DNA of 6,215 nucleotides from Clostridiales bacterium (GCA_021200895.1 JAJQFX010000109.1:1-6215); one strand, 5' to 3'. Shown: positions 1-5,530, numbered from the stretch's first letter. Numbers and translations: made by a program. The notes: generated by a model not told the origin, from the letters alone.

Positions 1-756
1 GGCCAGGGAGGTGAGGAAGGACATGGAGGATTTCCCCATGTTCTTATGCACCGGTGGCGGCAGCGCCGCGCCCCCAACGGTATAAGGGGCGGTGTCGCTC
101 CGGATCTTCCCGTCCTGCAGCCGGACGATACGGGTGGCGTACCGTTCCGCCAACTCCGGGTTGTGGGTGACCATGACCACCAGCCGGTCCTTCGCCACCT
201 CCTTCAGCAGTTCCATGACCTGAATACTGGTGTCCGTATCCAGTGCGCCGGTGGGTTCGTCCGCCAGCAGGATGTCGGGGTTGTTGATGAGGGCCCGGGC
301 CAGGGCTACCCGCTGCATCTGGCCGCCGGACATCTGGTTGGGCTTTTTGTGGAGCTGGTCTCCCAGGCCCACCTTCTTCAGCGCGTCCACCGCCCGCTTC
401 CTGCGCTCCGACTTGGAGACGCCGGAGATGGTCAGGGCCAGTTCCACGTTGGCCAGGATGGTCTGGTGGGGGATGAGGTTGTAGCTCTGAAAGACGAAGC
501 CGATGGTGTGATTCCGGTAGGAGTCCCAGTCACGGTCGGTATACTTTTTCGTGGAGATACCGTTGATGATCAGGTCTCCGCTGTCATACCGATCCAGGCC
601 GCCGATGATGTTCAGCAGCGTGGTCTTGCCCGACCCGCTGGGGCCCAGAATGGCAACGAATTCGTTGTCCCGTAAGTTTAAACTGACATCGTCCAAGGCG
701 GTCTGAACCAGGTCTCCGGTTCGGTAGGTCTTGTGGATGCCCTGTAGTTGAAGCAT
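1..756 (-). CDS. ABC transporter, N-terminal ATPase domain of a probable ATPase-permease fusion (partial; continues past left edge)
   Basis: Leftward reading frame from an ATG at 756-754, open for 252 codons to the window edge. It reads as a MacB/LolD-class ABC ATPase: Walker A GPSGSGKTT at residues 38-46, Q-loop glutamine at 90 (FVFQSYNLIP), signature MSGGQ at 142-146, Walker B DILLADEPTGALD at 161-173 and switch histidine at 198 (VTHNPELA). Stand-alone ATPases of this class end near residue 225-235. Here the frame runs on through a linker (PPPVHKNMGKSSMSFLTSLA), which I recognise as the junction to a FtsX-type permease in large clostridial fusion proteins. The permease lies outside the window. 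AAAGGGG sits 8 nt before the ATG. The gene is divergent from the response regulator and kinase, so it is probably their target, exporting or removing an envelope-active compound; the substrate is unknown. The ATPase call is near certain; the fusion is inferred. Confidence 0.95.
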   Translation of the reverse strand, partial: MLQLQGIHKTYRTGDLVQTALDDVSLNLRDNEFVAILGPSGSGKTTLLNIIGGLDRYDSGDLIINGISTKKYTDRDWDSYRNHTIGFVFQSYNLIPHQTILANVELALTISGVSKSERRKRAVDALKKVGLGDQLHKKPNQMSGGQMQRVALARALINNPDILLADEPTGALDTDTSIQVMELLKEVAKDRLVVMVTHNPELAERYATRIVRLQDGKIRSDTAPYTVGGAALPPPVHKNMGKSSMSFLTSLA

Positions 757-763
757 GGCAGAT

Positions 764-773
764 GCCCCTTTCC
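764..773 (-). promoter_or_regulatory. Shine-Dalgarno site of the ABC gene, same 10-mer as the divergent regulator gene
   Basis: The leftward strand reads GGAAAGGGGC here, ending 7 nt before the ATG at 756. The same 10-mer occurs on the other strand at 943-952 before the response regulator gene. The site fixes the start of the ABC gene. Confidence 0.75.
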
Positions 774-788
774 CATTTAGTTCGCTTT

Positions 789-820
789 ATTTTATCCCGC
801 CAGGATAAACTCTTGGACAA
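789..820 (-). promoter_or_regulatory. candidate promoter of the ABC gene (weak -35)
   Basis: On the leftward strand TAAAAT (794-789) matches five of six -10 bases and TTGTCC (820-815) matches four of six -35 bases, but the spacer is 20 bp, longer than the usual 17. A poor -35 is what one expects of a promoter needing an activator. The predicted start near 782 would leave a leader of about 26 nt including the Shine-Dalgarno site. Assigned by eye. Confidence 0.4.
791..809. promoter_or_regulatory. perfect inverted repeat, possible operator
   Basis: TTTATCC (791-797), 5-nt spacer CGCCA, then GGATAAA (803-809). The 7-bp arms are perfect. The left arm overlaps the proposed -10 of the ABC gene, a position where a bound protein would block RNA polymerase. 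There is no T-tract, so a terminator is unlikely. The protein that would bind is unknown. Confidence 0.4.
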
Positions 821-828
821 GTAAAAAA

Positions 829-845
829 GAACAAAGTGTGAACAA
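829..845. repeat. direct repeat GAACAA, 11-bp period, possible OmpR-type regulator site
   Basis: GAACAA occurs at 829-834 and again at 840-845, one helical turn apart; GGACAA at 815-820 is a looser third copy. Read leftwards these are TTGTTC units about 47-63 bp upstream of the predicted start of the ABC transcript. Tandem half-sites 10-11 bp apart at such a position are typical of OmpR-family activators, so the regulator encoded at 961 is a plausible ligand. This is inference from spacing alone. Confidence 0.35.
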
Positions 846-867
846 TCCCCCGCGCTTTGGCGATTTG

Positions 868-898
868 TTTACCCTGGCGCGTCGTTTCGTGTTATACT
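868..898 (+). promoter_or_regulatory. candidate extended -10 promoter of the two-component operon
   Basis: TATACT at 893-898 is preceded by TG at 890-891, making an extended -10 element (TGTTATACT). A -35-like TTTACC lies at 868-873 with a 19-bp spacer and four of six matches. Transcription would start near 905, giving a leader of about 55 nt. TAGAAT at 905-910 is an alternative -10 without a convincing -35. Confidence 0.6.
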
Positions 899-942
899 AT
901 GCTATAGAATAGACAGCGCCCTGCTGGGCATAGCGGGGCGAC

Positions 943-952
943 GGAAAGGGGC
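943..952 (+). promoter_or_regulatory. Shine-Dalgarno site of the response regulator gene
   Basis: GGAAAGGGGC ends 8 nt before the ATG at 961 and fixes that start. It is identical to the site before the divergent ABC gene (764-773 on the other strand). Confidence 0.8.
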
Positions 953-960
953 TATACGGG

Positions 961-1641
961 ATGTTTCGGATTTTGGTGGTAGAGGACAATGCGGATATGC
1001 GGGAGCTGTTTTGCACTGTGCTGACGGAAAGCGGCTATCAGACCATCCCAGCTGCCGACGGGGTAGCGGCGCTGGACGTGATGGAGCGGGAGTATATCGA
1101 CCTGCTGATTGCGGACATTATGATGCCCCGCATGGATGGCTACGAGCTGACCCGCTCCCTGCGGGATGCGGGGTACAACCTGCCCATCCTGATGGTGACG
1201 GCGAAGGATCAGTTTGATGATATGCAGACGGGCTTCCGGGCAGGCACGGACGATTACATGGTGAAGCCCATCGACGTCCGGGAGTTGGTGTTGCGGGTGA
1301 AGGCCCTGTTGCGGCGGGCCAGAATTTCCAGCGAGAAGCGCATCGTAATGGGCAGCACCGTCCTGGATTATGATGCCCTGACTGTCACCCTGAACGGGAA
1401 GGAGACCACCCTCCCCCAGAAGGAGTTCTACCTGCTCTATAAGCTACTGTCCTATCCTAACAAGACCTTCACCCGTCAGCAGCTGATGGACGAGATATGG
1501 GGGATGTTCTCTGAGACGGATGAACGCACCATCAACACCCACATCAACCGGCTGCGGGAGCGGTTTGCCGACTGCAAGGACTTTGAAATCGTGACCGTGC
1601 GCGGCCTTGGCTATAAGGCGGTGAAAACAAATGAAGAATGA
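961..1641 (+). CDS. OmpR/PhoB-family response regulator
   Basis: A 226-aa two-domain DNA-binding response regulator, the usual length for the family. The receiver domain (about 1-120) shows the acidic pair E8-D9, phospho-acceptor D52 in LLIADIMMPRMDGYEL, switch threonine T80 (LMVTAKD) and lysine K102 in YMVKPID. The winged-helix domain (about 125-222) has the recognition-helix stretch DERTINTHINRLRER and ends in the wing motif VRGLGYKA. Phosphorylation by the downstream kinase should drive dimer binding to direct-repeat DNA. It starts 205 bp from the divergent ABC gene and shares its stop region with the kinase ATG (11-bp overlap), so the two should be co-translated. It probably controls the ABC gene and its own promoter, but that is inferred from position. 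Named homologues cannot be told apart by eye, so no symbol is given. Confidence 0.97.
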   Translation: MFRILVVEDNADMRELFCTVLTESGYQTIPAADGVAALDVMEREYIDLLIADIMMPRMDGYELTRSLRDAGYNLPILMVTAKDQFDDMQTGFRAGTDDYMVKPIDVRELVLRVKALLRRARISSEKRIVMGSTVLDYDALTVTLNGKETTLPQKEFYLLYKLLSYPNKTFTRQQLMDEIWGMFSETDERTINTHINRLRERFADCKDFEIVTVRGLGYKAVKTNEE

Positions 1642-2674
1642 ACGGCCTCATTCCAGCTTGTGGTTCTGCCTGACCGGCTGCGTGTTTGGAACGGTGCTGG
1701 CCGGCGCAACGATCATGCTGTTGATTTGGTACCTCCTGTACCACTTTCAGGTCATCGCGGTCAACCCCGTCGAGCAGCACATTCCGTTTGTTATCATCCT
1801 GCCGGGCAGCGCCGTGGTGGGGAGCTGCATTACCTGCCTGGTGGGCAGACTGGTCATCCGCCCGGTGCAGAGCATCAGCAGCGCCTTTCAGCGGCTGTCT
1901 CAGGGAGATTTCTCCGTCCGTGTCCCTACGGACAGCAAGGTAATCGAAATCCGGGAGATGTCAGAGCAATTCAACGCCATGGTCTACGACCTGTCCCACA
2001 TTGAGACGCTGCGCAACGACTTTGTGGTGAACGTCTCCCACGAGTTCAAGACGCCCATCGCCGCCATTGAGGGCTACGCCACCCTCCTCCAGATGGAGGG
2101 GCTTTCCAAAGAGCGCCATGACTACTATGTGGAAAAAATCATCGCCAACTCCCGGCAGCTTTCCACCCTGTCCAGCAATATCCTGGCCCTCTCCAAGCTG
2201 GAGAATCAGGAAACGGTGCTTCACCGGAAGGAGTACCGCCTGGACGAGCAGCTTCGCCGGGCCGTCCTGCTGCTGGAGAACCGGTGGGCAGCGAAGGGTA
2301 TTGAGTTCGACATCGACCTGCCCAACGAGATATTCAACGGGAACGAGCAGCTGTTGGATCAGGTGTGGACGAACCTCCTGGACAACGCCATCAAGCACTC
2401 CCCGGAAGGGGGCATCATCCAGGTGACGCTGCTGCCGGGCAGCGCCTTCGTCACTGTCACCGTCACCGACCACGGCGACGGTATGTCGGGGGAAGTTCAG
2501 AAGCATATCTTTGAGAAGTTCTACCAGGGGGACCGCTCCCGCGCCTCTGAGGGGAACGGCCTGGGGCTGGCCCTGGTCAAACGCATCGTAGAGCTGTGCC
2601 ACGGCTCCGTGGAGGTGGACAGCGCACCGGGGCAGGGTGCGGCCTTCCGGGTCACGCTGCCACGGGAGCCATAA
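1631..2674 (+). CDS. membrane sensor histidine kinase with a very short outer loop
   Basis: A 347-aa class I sensor kinase. A hydrophobic helix at about 10-38 and a second at about 51-75 flank an external segment of only about 12 residues (VIAVNPVEQH and neighbours). A HAMP linker follows (about 76-125, RLVIRPVQSISSAFQRLSQG). The H-box carries H137 in VSHEFKTPIAAIEGYA. The ATPase domain has the N-box (DQVWTNLLDNAIKHSP, N248 and N252), G1 (DHGDGM, 280-285), F-box (FEKFYQGD) and G2 (GNGLGLAL, 308-315), all intact. The tiny outer loop leaves little room for a ligand domain, so it may sense within the membrane or through the neighbouring transporter. The ATG at 1631 lies inside the regulator gene, with AAGGCGGTG 7 nt upstream. 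Substrate and signal are unknown. Confidence 0.96.
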   Translation: MKNERPHSSLWFCLTGCVFGTVLAGATIMLLIWYLLYHFQVIAVNPVEQHIPFVIILPGSAVVGSCITCLVGRLVIRPVQSISSAFQRLSQGDFSVRVPTDSKVIEIREMSEQFNAMVYDLSHIETLRNDFVVNVSHEFKTPIAAIEGYATLLQMEGLSKERHDYYVEKIIANSRQLSTLSSNILALSKLENQETVLHRKEYRLDEQLRRAVLLLENRWAAKGIEFDIDLPNEIFNGNEQLLDQVWTNLLDNAIKHSPEGGIIQVTLLPGSAFVTVTVTDHGDGMSGEVQKHIFEKFYQGDRSRASEGNGLGLALVKRIVELCHGSVEVDSAPGQGAAFRVTLPREP

Positions 2675-2686
2675 AGAGAGACAGGG

Positions 2687-2718
2687 AAAGAAAAACCACA
2701 GCGCCTCAGGCGCTGTGG
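2687..2718 (-). terminator. intrinsic terminator acting on the leftward strand
   Basis: CCACAGCGCC (2696-2705), loop TCA, then GGCGCTGTGG (2709-2718): a perfect 10-bp GC-rich stem with a 3-nt loop. On the leftward strand it is followed by TTTTTCTTT (2695-2687), the layout of a Rho-independent terminator. Rightwards it is followed by GGAGGG, with no T-tract. No leftward gene lies immediately upstream, so it would stop antisense transcripts crossing the 2734 gene. In rightward mRNA it forms a hairpin 1 nt before the Shine-Dalgarno site. Confidence 0.6.
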
Positions 2719-2719
2719 T

Positions 2720-2725
2720 GGAGGG
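2720..2725 (+). promoter_or_regulatory. Shine-Dalgarno site that decides the start at 2734
   Basis: GGAGGG lies 8 nt before the ATG at 2734. Upstream in-frame starts, as far as 2596, lack such a site and would run inside the kinase gene. Initiation at 2734 also begins the protein exactly at the family's first beta strand. Confidence 0.8.
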
Positions 2726-2733
2726 AAAGCCCT

Positions 2734-3579
2734 ATGAATCAAGTCATCAATGTCACCGTGTTGATTGAAAACACCTCCCCCGGCCAGCTCCTCTGCGAGC
2801 ATGGGCTGAGCCTGCTGCTGGAATACGCCGGGAGGCGGATACTGCTGGACGCGGGGAGCAGCGACGCCTTCAGCCGCAATGCGGACGCCCTGGGAATCTC
2901 CCCGGTAGGGCTGGACGCCTGCGTCCTGTCCCACGGCCATTACGACCATTCCGGCGGGTTTACGGCGCTGTTTGACAGGGATCCGGCCGCCAGGGTATAC
3001 GCCCAGCGGGAGGCGCTGGGGATTTACCTGTCCGCTTCCGGAGGGATGCACGACATCAGCGTGCCCCGGCAGGTAGCCGCCCGGCAGGATAGGTTCCTGC
3101 TGGTGGACGGCGTTCAGGAGATTTTGCCCGGAGCCCTTCTCGTACCCCACAGCACGGAGGGGATGAACCGCATCGGCGCAAAGGGCGGGCTGTACAGGCG
3201 GCAGGACGGCCAAATCGTCCCGGATAGCTTCGCCCATGAGCAAAGCCTGGTGCTGGACACCCCCAGGGGCCTGGCCGTTTCTAACAGCTGCTCCCATGGG
3301 GGTGCCGCCGCCATCCTGGCGGAGGCCAGAGCGGCCTGCGGCGGGAAGCGGGTTTACGCCTATGTCGGCGGCCTGCATATGAAGGGCAAGCGGGACGGCA
3401 GGGAGATTTGCGCCTTTTCAACGGCGGAGATCAACGCCCTCTGTGAGGGCTTCCAGCGGGAGGGCGTGGCGCAGATTTATGCAGGACACTGCACCGGCCA
3501 GCCGGGCTTTGAGGCCCTCCGCAGCCGGCTGGGCCAGCAGGTACACAGGCTGACCACGGGGCTGCGGTTCAGCCTGTAG
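2734..3579 (+). CDS. metallo-beta-lactamase-fold protein, COG1237 (DHPPP-synthase-like) type
   Basis: A 281-aa metallo-hydrolase-fold protein, usual length for COG1237. It opens with VTVLIENTS and LLLEYAGRRILLDAG, then the metal motif SHGHYDHSGG (H67, H69, D71, H72). Later family blocks follow: FAHEQSLVL (167-175), NSCSHGG (184-190, H188), GGLHM (212-216, H215) and YAGHCTG (249-255, H252). Together these supply a complete di-metal site. An archaeal member makes a methanopterin precursor and gives the family its name, but a firmicute has no methanopterin pathway, so the substrate here is unknown. There is no signal peptide or membrane segment, so it should be cytoplasmic. It lies 59 bp after the kinase on the same strand and could be co-transcribed, although a strong hairpin sits between them. 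A link to the two-component system is not shown. Confidence 0.9.
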   Translation: MNQVINVTVLIENTSPGQLLCEHGLSLLLEYAGRRILLDAGSSDAFSRNADALGISPVGLDACVLSHGHYDHSGGFTALFDRDPAARVYAQREALGIYLSASGGMHDISVPRQVAARQDRFLLVDGVQEILPGALLVPHSTEGMNRIGAKGGLYRRQDGQIVPDSFAHEQSLVLDTPRGLAVSNSCSHGGAAAILAEARAACGGKRVYAYVGGLHMKGKRDGREICAFSTAEINALCEGFQREGVAQIYAGHCTGQPGFEALRSRLGQQVHRLTTGLRFSL

Positions 3580-3598
3580 CGGGAGTAGTGGTTAGCGG

Positions 3599-3616
3599 CG
3601 GCGGTGGAAGCCGCCG
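3599..3616. repeat. small GC-rich inverted repeat after the 2734 gene
   Basis: CGGCGG (3599-3604), loop TGGAAG, CCGCCG (3611-3616): a 6-bp perfect stem 20 bp after the stop codon. It has no following T-tract, so it is a poor terminator by itself. It may belong with the larger palindrome just downstream. Confidence 0.3.
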
Positions 3617-3633
3617 GGGGTTCCTCCTGTCCA

Positions 3634-3660
3634 GTAGGGGCGGCCTTTGGCCGCCTCTGC
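3634..3660. repeat. GC-rich palindrome between convergent genes (REP-like or shared terminator)
   Basis: The core GGCGGCC (3639-3645), TTT, GGCCGCC (3649-3655) is a perfect 7-bp stem with a 3-nt loop. Pairing extends outward to 3634/3660, about 12 bp with two G-T pairs. It lies in the 111-bp gap between two genes that end toward each other. There is no T-tract on either side, so intrinsic termination would be weak. The GTAGGGGCGGCC...GGCCGCC pattern resembles dispersed intergenic palindromes I recall from clostridial genomes; that is from memory and untested. Confidence 0.5.
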
Positions 3661-3690
3661 TCCCCACGCAAACACGGTGCAACCAGAGAC

Positions 3691-3969
3691 CTACCGTTTC
3701 CGGGCATCAAAAAGCGAAACGCCATTCACAAGTAGGGAAAGTACCACGCAAGCCCACAGGCACCTGGACAGCGGCGGCATTACGTCAGCAAGTCCGGCCC
3801 AATCCTCCCGCAATACCCTTGCCGCGGCCTCGCTGTAAAACGCACATACGGTCAGCGCTGTGAACGATAAACTGGCGAATCGAAACCACTTCGGCTCCTT
3901 CCCCTGAACGTGAAACGCCAAATTCAGAGCGGCGAAACAAATCGCGCATAGTCCAAAGAACAGCCACAT
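3691..3969 (-). CDS. small uncharacterised membrane protein, 92 aa
   Basis: A 92-aa hydrophobic protein with three likely membrane helices (about 2-20, 30-49 and 67-87) and a basic tail DARKR. It contains GKEPKWFRFASLSFTALTVC and a loop REDWAGLADVMP; I recall similar small proteins in clostridial genomes, always without a named function. Hydrophobic blocks separated by charged loops, and a strong GGAAGGAG site (3985-3978) placed inside the end of the preceding gene, support it as real. It starts 3 nt after the stop of the 231-aa membrane gene, so the two are almost certainly translated together and may form one complex. It ends the leftward operon. The longer leftward frame overlapping it in another phase (3785-4612) is a shadow. 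Confidence 0.8.
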   Translation of the reverse strand: MWLFFGLCAICFAALNLAFHVQGKEPKWFRFASLSFTALTVCAFYSEAAARVLREDWAGLADVMPPLSRCLWACVVLSLLVNGVSLFDARKR

Positions 3970-3972
3970 CGT

Positions 3973-4668
3973 TTATACTCCTTCCAAAGTCCTTTCTTCG
4001 CTGCTTCTGTGCAGATACAGCCATGCCAATATGCTTCCGAACCATAAAACCATGCTCTCGCTCATCAGGCCGTTCGTGAACGCCAGGCGAAACGCACTGT
4101 CCGGCATAAGCAGGGTTATCAGCTTCAACGCAAGATAGAAAATCAACGGATTGGACAGGGCCATCCGCCGGGGCAGGGCGCTCTGTCCCCGCAGCGCCAG
4201 CCAGCCCCAATAGAGGTAGGGCGGCAGCATCAGCGCCTCGCTGACCAGTACGAGCCAGGAGAAGTGAGAAAAGACCGCCTCTGAAACCGGGAGGGCGGCG
4301 GAGGCGTACCCATTGCCGCTCATCCAGGCGAAGCCATACAGAAGCATGATGTAGAACAGATGCAGGCACAGCCACGGCGTCAGACTGAATGCGGTCAGAT
4401 AGTGGTAACTCTTCTGTTGCCACTCTCCCACGATCAGTTCCCCAAGGGCAAACAAGGCGGCCCCGTACAGGAAGATGCCGGGAAAGGCCAGCGCCATAGC
4501 CAGGCTGTTGCGCCAGGGGGCGATTTGCGCCGCGCCCTGGGTCAGCCAGGAGATGCTTCCAGCGTAAGCCGTGTCGCCATAGAGCATGAGCCAATCCCCC
4601 ACACCAAAGCACGCACAGCCCAGCAGCCCGCAGAGAAGGGCGAGGGTGATTTTTCGATATGTTTTCAT
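3973..4668 (-). CDS. six-helix membrane protein, DUF6796-like
   Basis: A 231-aa integral membrane protein with about six helices (approximately 7-29, 56-79, 91-113, 135-158, 172-190 and 203-220). The first helix includes FGVGDWLMLYGD, followed by a loop with the pattern WLTQGAAQIAPWRNSLAMAL, then FPGIFLYGAALFALGELI; the C-terminal part has LSNPLIFYLALKLI. This layout resembles what I recall of DUF6796, a firmicute membrane family of unknown function, but the match needs a profile search. The ATG at 4668 has AGGGG 10 nt upstream and comes 13 nt after the stop of the metallo-hydrolase gene, so it is in the same operon. No catalytic motif is evident. The polar residues D25 and E77 in or near helices could be functional. 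Confidence 0.85.
   Translation of the reverse strand: MKTYRKITLALLCGLLGCACFGVGDWLMLYGDTAYAGSISWLTQGAAQIAPWRNSLAMALAFPGIFLYGAALFALGELIVGEWQQKSYHYLTAFSLTPWLCLHLFYIMLLYGFAWMSGNGYASAALPVSEAVFSHFSWLVLVSEALMLPPYLYWGWLALRGQSALPRRMALSNPLIFYLALKLITLLMPDSAFRLAFTNGLMSESMVLWFGSILAWLYLHRSSEERTLEGV
3978..3985 (-). promoter_or_regulatory. Shine-Dalgarno site for the 92-aa gene inside the preceding gene
   Basis: The leftward strand reads GGAAGGAG at 3985-3978, 8 nt before the ATG at 3969, within the last codons of the 231-aa gene. This supports tight translational coupling and the 3969 start. Confidence 0.75.
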
Positions 4669-4681
4669 CGCATTTTATCCC

Positions 4682-5530
4682 CTAACAGGTCTTTCTCGCC
4701 CGCTCCTCAGTATCATCCAACTCGTCATAGGCGTCATAGGGGGCGGATGGGTCGTGGGGCCGCTGTCGGAGCCATGCGTTGCACACCTTGTCCCGGTGGG
4801 CGAAGGCAAACTCCAAATCGTCCGCCCAGCCGGTGTGACCGGTGATGATTTTGGGCCGGAGGTTCCGGCTGCGGAGCCGTTCCTCCAGCGCCGCCAGAGA
4901 GCGGAGAGCCAGCGTGTTGTCCTCGGCCAGCACGTTGATGAAGCTGCGGCCCCCGTCCGCGCCAAACCACAGCGTATCCCCGGTAAACAGGTACGCCCCG
5001 TCAATGAGGTAAACCATGTGCCCCCAGGTGTGGCCGGGTACCAGGAAGCACTCGATTTGAATGTCTCCAATGGAAAATGTCTGACCGCCCTGCAGCAACA
5101 CCTTGGGATTTTCGATATGCACCTGGGGCAGCCTGTACCATCCGTAGTACACCCGGCGGCGCTTTTCCCCGGTGAGGTAGCGGTTTTCCTCCTCTCCGAT
5201 ATAGAGCGTGGCGTCCCGAAACAGGCCGGGGCTGTCCGCTTCCACCGCGCCCACATGGTCAGTGTCCTGGTGGGTGATGAGGATATGTCGGACGGCGGCA
5301 GGGTCGATGCCCAGCCAGCCCATCTTCTCCTCCAGCCGGTCATAATTGTAGCCCGCGTCGATCATAATCGTGACGCCGTTTTTCATGTAGAAAAAGATGT
5401 TTGCCACGAACTCCCGGACACAGGCGACGCGACCATCTATCCACCCCGTGTTCAGGGGCTTGAAAATCTCCTTGCCCCGATAGAGCAGCGCCATGGCCTT
5501 TTCCTGAAATTCTGATGCTCTTTTTGACAT
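4682..5530 (-). CDS. metallo-beta-lactamase-fold hydrolase with HxDxDH variant motif
   Basis: A 282-aa MBL-fold hydrolase. The first metal motif reads THQDTDHVGAV (H87, D89, D91, H92): the second histidine of the usual HxHxDH is aspartate. The remaining ligands are present: H167 in PGHTWGHMVYLID, bridging D185 in FTGDTLWFG and H232 in ITGHTGW. The early strand VTIMIDAGYN is typical of the fold. HQDxDH variants occur in some firmicute MBL proteins as I recall, so this is probably a subfamily trait rather than damage. There is no signal peptide; it is likely cytoplasmic. The substrate cannot be deduced. GAGGGG lies 5 nt before the ATG. It follows the 165-aa membrane gene by 24 nt and precedes the 231-aa membrane gene by 13 nt. 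The acidic C-terminus (YDAYDELDDTEER) is probably flexible. Confidence 0.93.
   Translation of the reverse strand: MSKRASEFQEKAMALLYRGKEIFKPLNTGWIDGRVACVREFVANIFFYMKNGVTIMIDAGYNYDRLEEKMGWLGIDPAAVRHILITHQDTDHVGAVEADSPGLFRDATLYIGEEENRYLTGEKRRRVYYGWYRLPQVHIENPKVLLQGGQTFSIGDIQIECFLVPGHTWGHMVYLIDGAYLFTGDTLWFGADGGRSFINVLAEDNTLALRSLAALEERLRSRNLRPKIITGHTGWADDLEFAFAHRDKVCNAWLRQRPHDPSAPYDAYDELDDTEERARKTC

Noticed and set aside
46..675. Rightward 209-codon open frame
   Set aside because: It lies antisense to the ABC ATPase, whose Walker A, signature and Walker B motifs are all intact. The translation is a low-complexity product of GC-rich third positions with no family motif.
584..820. Leftward 78-codon open frame
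   Set aside because: Out of phase with the ABC gene and overlapping its start and promoter; no motif.
901..934. Possible structured leader or riboswitch before the response regulator
   Set aside because: Only short pairings are visible (GCTAT/ATAGC at 901-905/930-934 and GCCC/GGGC inside). The leader is about 55 nt, too short for a known riboswitch class, and no terminator form is present.
1961..2602. Leftward 213-codon open frame
   Set aside because: Antisense to the kinase catalytic domain, whose motifs are all intact; composition typical of a shadow frame.
2596..2733. N-terminal extension of the MBL-fold gene to 2596
   Set aside because: It would overlap the kinase in another frame, has no Shine-Dalgarno site and reads through the hairpin; 2734 has GGAGGG at correct spacing and begins at the family's usual N-terminus.
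2521..3378. Leftward 285-codon open frame
   Set aside because: Antisense across the end of the kinase and most of the MBL-fold gene, passing through the terminator hairpin; no recognisable domain despite its length.
3588..3863. Rightward small open frames (3588-3863 and 3647-3838)
   Set aside because: They span the palindromes and run antisense to the 92-aa membrane gene; arginine- and proline-rich translation with no family resemblance.
3785..4612. Leftward 275-codon open frame
   Set aside because: Longer than the two genes it overlaps, but its translation is rich in R, G and P with no membrane pattern, while the other phase gives two well-formed membrane proteins with good ribosome sites.
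4586..5515. Rightward 309-codon open frame
   Set aside because: The longest rightward frame in this part, but antisense to the metallo-hydrolase with all its metal ligands; no Shine-Dalgarno site or motif.
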